Of a stretch of 64,000 nt of DNA, positions 58,731 through 64,000 are shown piece after piece (position 1 is the stretch's first letter; every line of letters begins with the position of its first letter). The notes under the pieces are model-generated. The model did no database searches. It saw nothing but the letters and a program-made list of their open reading frames with translations, and had not been told where the DNA came from. The DNA lies in contig NC_087080.1 in assembly GCF_026151205.1 (NCBI RefSeq), positions 443,812 to 507,811 of the forward strand, read 5' to 3'. Position numbers and translations under genes: made by a program. Source of the DNA: Bolinopsis microptera (taxonomy: Eukaryota > Ctenophora > Tentaculata > Lobata > Bolinopsidae).

Positions 58731-59825
58731 TCAGGACCTGGTTACCATGGTTACGCTAATTCTGTTTAATTGACCATCAATTAAAGAGTTAGCAGTGTAC
58801 CCGGATACTGCGTTGCCATGGTTACAGCTTGTCAGATTTTTCTCGCCATACACCACATAACTTGCAATACCGGTTTCTAACTTACAGTTAACACCTTCTC
58901 TGTTACCATGGTTACCACTATTAGTGGTTATCTTATCTGCAGTAGTGATTGCTGAATGATTGTCAATTAAATCTCCGTTTGTAACTGTTTGGCTCCCAGT
59001 AGGGGTACACATGATTACACATGATTACCACTCAATAGACACGTGGGGGGGGGGACACATGGGGGTGGGGCCGGGGGGGGGGGGGGGGGGGGGGGGGGGT
59101 GGACACGTCGTGTTCTATAGGCGCGCGCGTATGAAAAAGTTTACATAAAAGATATTGTTAAGTGTTAATACTGCAGTAGTGGGTACTAACTACTAATAGT
59201 ACTAAGTAAGTGGTGTAAGTTGTTCTTGCTAAGTCCACCCTTTTTTAAACTCAGACGTTTCTTTGGGGAACTTCTTTTTCCCAAAGTTTGCGGTAAATCG
59301 GGGTTTTACTGTATAATATTTAATAAGTCATTTCTTGTTTGTAGAATATTTGCGCTTGAAAAGGCGGCAGAAATCATGAAGTCAGAGATTGTTCTATGAT
59401 ATTTCAATCATTAGTGTATAAAGTATAAACGTTGTTTCAGAGCTATGCTACATAAATCTGTGTTCATAGTAGGAACACAGATTATATCTGACTGAGATAT
59501 ACAGCACTCTTTGTTGTTTTGTATCTGTAATTTGTGTGAACTGGATCTGCTGTGTGGTACATAATACTAATGCACTGGGTTAGTAGTAATACTAATGTCA
59601 GCTCAGCTATGATTTTACGGACCGATTTTTAGACTTCCACGCAGGATTTGATAATTGATTTATTGTCCAGCTAAATTGCGTGATAATACGAGCACTGAGC
59701 ACTTGTTTTTGACAGTGCCCAGTGGTAGTGTCCAGTAGTAGTGTCCAGTACGGTGCGTTCTGTACGCGGCGGACTATCCTGGACATTATAATTAGCCTGT
59801 CCACCTACGCATCATTGATTAAGGA
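58731..59825. other. Intergenic with dispersed GTTACCATGGTTAC motifs and a poly-G tract
   Basis: GTTACCATGGTTAC-like motifs lie near 58740, 58815 and 58905. A long G-run is at 59070-59098. A small hairpin, ATCTGTGTTC and GAACACAGAT around 7 bases, lies at about 59456-59482. No gene recognised. Confidence 0.5.
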
Positions 59826-60040
59826 ATGGGTCGCAGCAGTGCACTATTTGTATTTCTGATGCTTACTTTGGTACCGTTTCAATTGTGCGACGAAACGAGC
59901 AGTCGAACACATCAAGTTAACAATATATTGGCCGTCAGGGGATTAGCAGGTGTATATAATAATGTGAGGTCTACAAAGCTGTGGTCTGTCAACAGGAGTA
60001 CACGTACGAGACCAGCCCACTCATTACACGGTACTAGGGA
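59826..60040 (+). CDS. Possible first exon of a secreted protein
   Basis: ATG at 59826 opens with MGRSSALFVFLMLTLVPFQL followed by CDETSSRTHQ, a good signal-peptide profile: short polar start, about 14 hydrophobic residues, small or polar residues at the likely cleavage. The next 35 residues look like ordinary protein. The frame then runs into GCTACCATGGTTACGAGGGA repeats near 60040, so the true end is probably a donor before that. No downstream exon was recognised. Confidence 0.4.
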
Positions 60041-60344
60041 GTGCTACCATGGTTACGAGGGAGTGCTACCATGGTTACGAGTGCCGCGCTCCTCCGATCT
60101 CGCACATTCCTCACTCCTCGCCTAGCATTTACACCTTTACACTGTGTTTACACACATGTTACAGTTTTACACGCGCTCTACACCGGTCCTGCTGCTCTAG
60201 TACTTACTCCAAAACTACTAGTTCCCTGAAATATGTGCTCAGACTGGTGTGTTAACGTTCCGTAAATTATATTAGAAATTCCTGTGTCGTGTCAGCACTT
60301 GCATTTAGCTCATTTTTCCTGTTCGTTCCCTATTGCATAATCAA

Positions 60345-60525
60345 ACTACCCTCCATCCCTCCCTCTCTCCCTCCCTCCCTCTATCCCTCCCTCCCTCCCT
60401 CCCTCCCTCCCTCCCTCCCTTCCTCCCTCCCTCCCTCTATCCCTCCCTCCCTCCCTCCCTCCCTCCCTCCCTCCCTCCCTCCCTCACTCCCTCCCTCCCT
60501 CCCTCCCTCCCTCCCTCCCTCACCA
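60345..60525. repeat. (CCCT)n microsatellite
   Basis: About 45 copies of CCCT with a few interruptions (CTATCC, TTCC, CACT). Ser-Leu-Pro-Pro open frames here are the repeat. Confidence 0.95.
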
Positions 60526-60984
60526 ACCTCTCTATCATGTGTTTACTATTGGTTACTAGTGGTTACCATGGTGACTTCTCTATCTCACTCCCTTCCCTTT
60601 TTCCTGCTTTCTCTTGTCTTCTCATTTGTCAGCGTTTCAATTCACAAAGAATGATATTAACTCTTCAAGACTTTTAATTGAACTGGGACGTATGTATTGT
60701 TGAGATTGCTATTACACAGTTTCAAATTGCACTCCCTCCATTTTCATTGGTTTCTCGTGTGTTCTAGTTTGTCGATGTTTCAAATCACAAAGAACAATAT
60801 TAACTCTTTATTACTTTTTAATTGATCTAAAAGACATGTATTGTTGAATATTATTGCAGTTCCCGTATCAATATCTTCCCCGCTTGAGCATTTGGTTCTC
60901 CTGGCATTTTTTTCCTGGAATCACCTAATTGTGTGTAATGATGTAAACATAGTGTTTTAACACCAATCACATAACTCAATGGTA
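60526..60984. other. Intergenic
   Basis: A segment with TCAATTCACAAAGAATGATA and ATTAACTCTTCAAGACTTTT is repeated in diverged form about 150 bp later (near 60780). No gene recognised. Confidence 0.5.
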
Positions 60985-61350
60985 CCGCGACAATTGACCC
61001 CCGACAATTGACCCCCTATGTAATTACACTGGGGTCAATTGTCGCGAAATCTAGGGCTTAGTACGACAATTGACCCCCGACAATTGCCCCCATGTAATTA
61101 AACTGGGGTCAATTGATCGGGTCAGGGTCAGGGTCAGGGTCAGGGTCAGGGTCAGGGTCAGGGTCAGGGTCAGGGTCAGGGTCAGGGTCAGGGTCAGGGT
61201 CAGGGTCAGGGTCAGGGTCAGGGTCAGGGTCAGGGTCAGGGTCAGGGTCAGGGTCAGGGTCAGGGTCAGGGTCAGGGTCAGGGTCAGGGTCAGGGTCAGG
61301 GTTAATGTGGGGGGGGGGGGTCAATTGTCGAATGTCGGGGGGTCAATTGT
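60985..61350. repeat. (GGGTCA)n inside a CGACAATTGACCCC inverted repeat
   Basis: CGACAATTGACCCCC occurs in tandem and inverted copies at 60987-61117 and again, inverted, at 61318-61350. Between them are about 31 copies of GGGTCA (61118-61300), then a G-run. The hexamer appears to have grown from the GGGGTCAATTG arm. Asp-Pro and Arg-Val frames here are repeat. Confidence 0.92.
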
Positions 61351-61976
61351 CACCCACCCCAATACAAGACGTTTTTAACTGTACAATATGTAACGACATC
61401 GGGCCAAAATAAACGGTGAACATTGAAATCAACTAAATAAACACCGCAACTTGGAACTTTGTCATGTACTGTGATCCACAGTCCGCACATTATAGTTCCC
61501 CTTTCCCATTGCTTGATTAGATCTGGTCTTCTTGGGTTTCCAGAGCGCAAGGCTAGGAAAACCAAATATAATTACGACTAACGTTGGAGTATCTTTTTCG
61601 TTCTCGGTGGTGTTGAGATTTACGAAAATCGCTCACGGAGCGCCCGAGAAAACACAGCATTCCTAAGAATTGGGGCCCGTAGAGTGATCTATAATAATGT
61701 TTCAAGAGAGCCGGCACTGTATATGAAACACTGTGTCACATTCAAACTTCTCGGAGAGATGTATCAGATGATCAACTTACTTGAAAATTTTGACAGCGAG
61801 CGGAATTTACTAAATTTTCGACCGAATGGTTTTTGATTTGTTATTAGACCAAGCCATTTTGGTCTTCCCCATATTGGTCTTCGGTGGCCATGATATTGAT
61901 CAATATTGCACGAGCTATTACTCCATTTCTAACAAGGTTGCGGTTCAAAATTCGAATGTGTATCACCTTTTGCTCT
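61351..61976. other. Intergenic
   Basis: No gene or array recognised. Confidence 0.5.
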
Positions 61977-63530
61977 GATTCAGATCCTCCTGATTCAGAT
62001 CCTCCTGATTCGGATCCTCCTGATTCAGATCCTCCTGATTCAGATCCTCCTGATTCAGATCCTCCCGATTCAGATCCTCCTGATTCAGATCCTCCTGATT
62101 CAGATCCTCCTGTTTCAGATCCTCCTGATTCAGATCCTCCTGATTCAGATCCTCCTGATTCAGATCCTCCTGATTCAGATCCTCCTGATTCAGATCCTCC
62201 TGATTCAGAATTCAGATCCTCCTGATTCAGATCCTCCTGATTCAGATCCTCCCGATTCAGATCCTCCTGATTCAGATCCTCCTGATTCAGATCCTCCTGA
62301 TTCAGATCCTCCTGATTCAGATCCTCCTGATTCAGATCCTCCTGATTCAGATCCTCCTGATTCGGATCCTCCTGATTCGGATCCTCCTGATTCAGATCCT
62401 CCTGATTCAGATCCTCCTGATTCAGATCCTCCTGATTCAGATCCTCCTGATTCAGAATTCAGATCCTCCTGATTCAGATCCTCCTGATTCAGATCCTCCT
62501 GATTCAGATCCTCCTGATTCAGATCCTCCTGATTCAGATCCTCCTGATTCAGATCCTCCTGATTCAGATCCTCCTGATTCAGATCCTCCCGATTCAGATC
62601 CTCCCGATTCAGATCCTCCTGATTCAGATCCTCCTGATTCAGATCCTCCTGATTCAGATCCTCCTGATTCAGATCCTCCTGATTCAGATCCTCCTGATTC
62701 AGATCCTCCTGATTCAGATCCTCCTGATTCAGATCCTCCTGATTCAGATCCTCCTGATTCAGATCCTCCTGATTCAGGTCCCCCTGATTCAGATCCTCCT
62801 GATTCAGATCCTCCTGATTCAGATCCTCCTGATTCAGATCCTCCTGATTCAGATCCTCCTGATTCAGATCCTCCTGATTCAGATCCTCCTGATTCAGATC
62901 CTCCTGATTCAGATCCTCCTGATTCAGATCCTCCTGATTCAGATCCTCCTGATTCAGATCCTCCTGATTCAGATCCTCCTGATTCAGATCCTCCTGATTC
63001 AGATCCTCCTGATTCAGATCCTCCTGATTCAGATCCTCCTGATTCAGATCCTCCTGATTCAGATCCTCCTGATTCAGATCCTCCTGATTCAGATCCTCCT
63101 GATTCAGATCCTCCCGATTCAGATCCTCCCGATTCAGATCCTCCTGGTTCAGATCCTCCTGGTTCAGATCCTCCTGATTCAGATCCTCCTGATTCAGATC
63201 CTCCTGATTCAGATCCTCCTGATTCAGATCCTCCTGATTCAGATCCTCCTGATTCAGATCCTACTGATTCAGATCCTCCTGATTCAGATCCTCCTGATTC
63301 AGATCCTCCTGATTCAGATCCTCCTGATTCAGATCCTCCTGATTCAGATCCTCCTGATTCAGATCCTCCTGATTCAGATCCCCCTGATTCAGATCCTCCT
63401 GATTCAGATCCTCCTGATTCAGATCCTCCTGATTCAGATCCTCCTGATTCAGATCCTCCTGATTCAGATCCTCCTGATTCAGATCCTCCTGATTCAGATC
63501 CTCCTGATTCGGATCCTCCTGATTTAAATA
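61977..63530. repeat. 15-bp minisatellite GATTCAGATCCTCCT
   Basis: About 103 units, interrupted twice by GATTCAGAATTCAGATCC (near 62205 and 62450), each adding 7 bases. These two breaks are about 245 bp apart, indicating a duplicated block. The unit codes for Asp-Ser-Asp-Pro-Pro on the plus strand and Gly-Gly-Ser-Glu-Ser on the minus strand. Open frames reach about 400 codons on the minus strand. Confidence 0.96.
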
Positions 63531-64000
63531 CCGTGAGTAAGCTTAATTGTGACGTATGCCTCGCAGTGGAAATTAAGAACAATGAGTTCAACTTATCACT
63601 AGCAATTTCGGTAGTAGTTACCATAGTTGCACAACTAGTTGCCATAGCAACTTCAGTATTGTCAAATTAAGCGGGCTCTCAGCTCTGCTGTTAACCTATC
63701 AGCTTACAGCTGTCATGAGTAAAAACAAAGTTGCACTGACTAGGAAAAAATACAGAATATTAGGTAGTTACTAGTCACTAGTGACAAGCTGACGTTACAG
63801 AATATTAGGTAGTTACTAGTTACCAGCTAACGTCGACTCGTCGTTAATCATAAGTTATTAATTAAGAGCTGCTTACAAACTCCCTTACTTAGTTACTAGT
63901 TACCAGTAGTTACCATAGTTACTAGTTTCCAGCTTACTAACTGTACTGATCTCTATTATAGACAAATTGGGCGGACCAAAAGATGTGTTAAAAACCGCCT
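63531..64000. other. Flank of the 15-bp array and end of window
   Basis: The plus-strand repeat frame continues through DLNTVSKLNCDVCLAVEIKN and a hydrophobic stretch to TAA at 63666-63668. Beyond that, CAGAATATTAGGTAGTTACTAG is duplicated near 63750 and 63798. No recognised gene. Confidence 0.5.

Noticed and set aside
59427-59445. GTTTCAGAGCTATGCT resembles a type II CRISPR repeat
   Set aside because: Single copy in an animal-type genome with no spacers or cas genes; chance similarity.
61118-61300. Telomeric repeat
   Set aside because: The unit is GGGTCA and not TTAGGG, and it is embedded in a local inverted repeat.
62452-63645. 397-codon Gly-Gly-Ser-Glu-Ser frame on the minus strand
   Set aside because: Translated 15-bp repeat with only a short unrelated N-terminal stretch and no other gene evidence.

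Overview
The window is eukaryotic and almost certainly from an invertebrate metazoan. It holds a multi-exon GT-AG spliced gene for an extracellular kringle protein, and most of its transposable-element families (a restriction-like-endonuclease non-LTR element, an LTR element, a mariner-type element, a large foldback element) are animal-type. I cannot name the species. More than half of the sequence is tandem repeat, in over twenty separate arrays with unit sizes from 4 to about 55 bp, so most long open frames are translated minisatellite and not genes.

Layout. 1-4290: three arrays (20, 26 and 22 bp units). 4304-17074: the 3' part of a plus-strand gene in 12 exons whose splice phases all agree. 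It encodes cysteine-rich GCC2/GCC3 (ephrin-receptor-like) modules, a beta/gamma-crystallin-like module and two kringles. Its introns are filled with minisatellites, and one carries a 5'-truncated retrotransposon (10580-13173) with a 14-bp target duplication. 17075-19421: repeat-rich intergenic DNA. 19422-22488: a 3 kb foldback element with an 8-bp target duplication and a nested 330-bp MITE-like insertion. 23370-33310: four large arrays (48, 11, about 31 and 19 bp units), a promoter-like CCAAT/E-box segment, then a 3.6 kb array of 44-bp units. 34484-40777: an LTR retrotransposon with identical-length 1120-bp LTRs and no gag-pol. 42084-44788: a spliced transposon-derived gene with an RNase-H-like DDE-type domain and two apparent frameshifts. 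45159-55760: more arrays plus a fragment resembling a GIY-YIG C-terminus. 56464-57973: an internally deleted mariner-like element. 59826 onward: a possible signal-peptide first exon, then (CCCT)n, (GGGTCA)n and a 15-bp array coding for Ser-Asp-Pro-Pro-Asp.

The most interesting pattern is in the kringle gene. Several intronic minisatellites are copies of the gene's own exon-intron boundaries. About 84 copies of an exon 2 end plus its 5' splice site fill intron 2. Eight copies of the exon 9 end plus donor fill the start of intron 9. Three copies of the intron 8 acceptor plus the exon 9 start precede the true exon 9, and there is a single extra copy of the exon 3 end. A second window-wide theme is that unrelated arrays repeatedly contain the same short palindromic transcription-factor-like boxes: RFX X-box-like GTTACCATRGYAAC variants and the CArG box CCTTATATGG.
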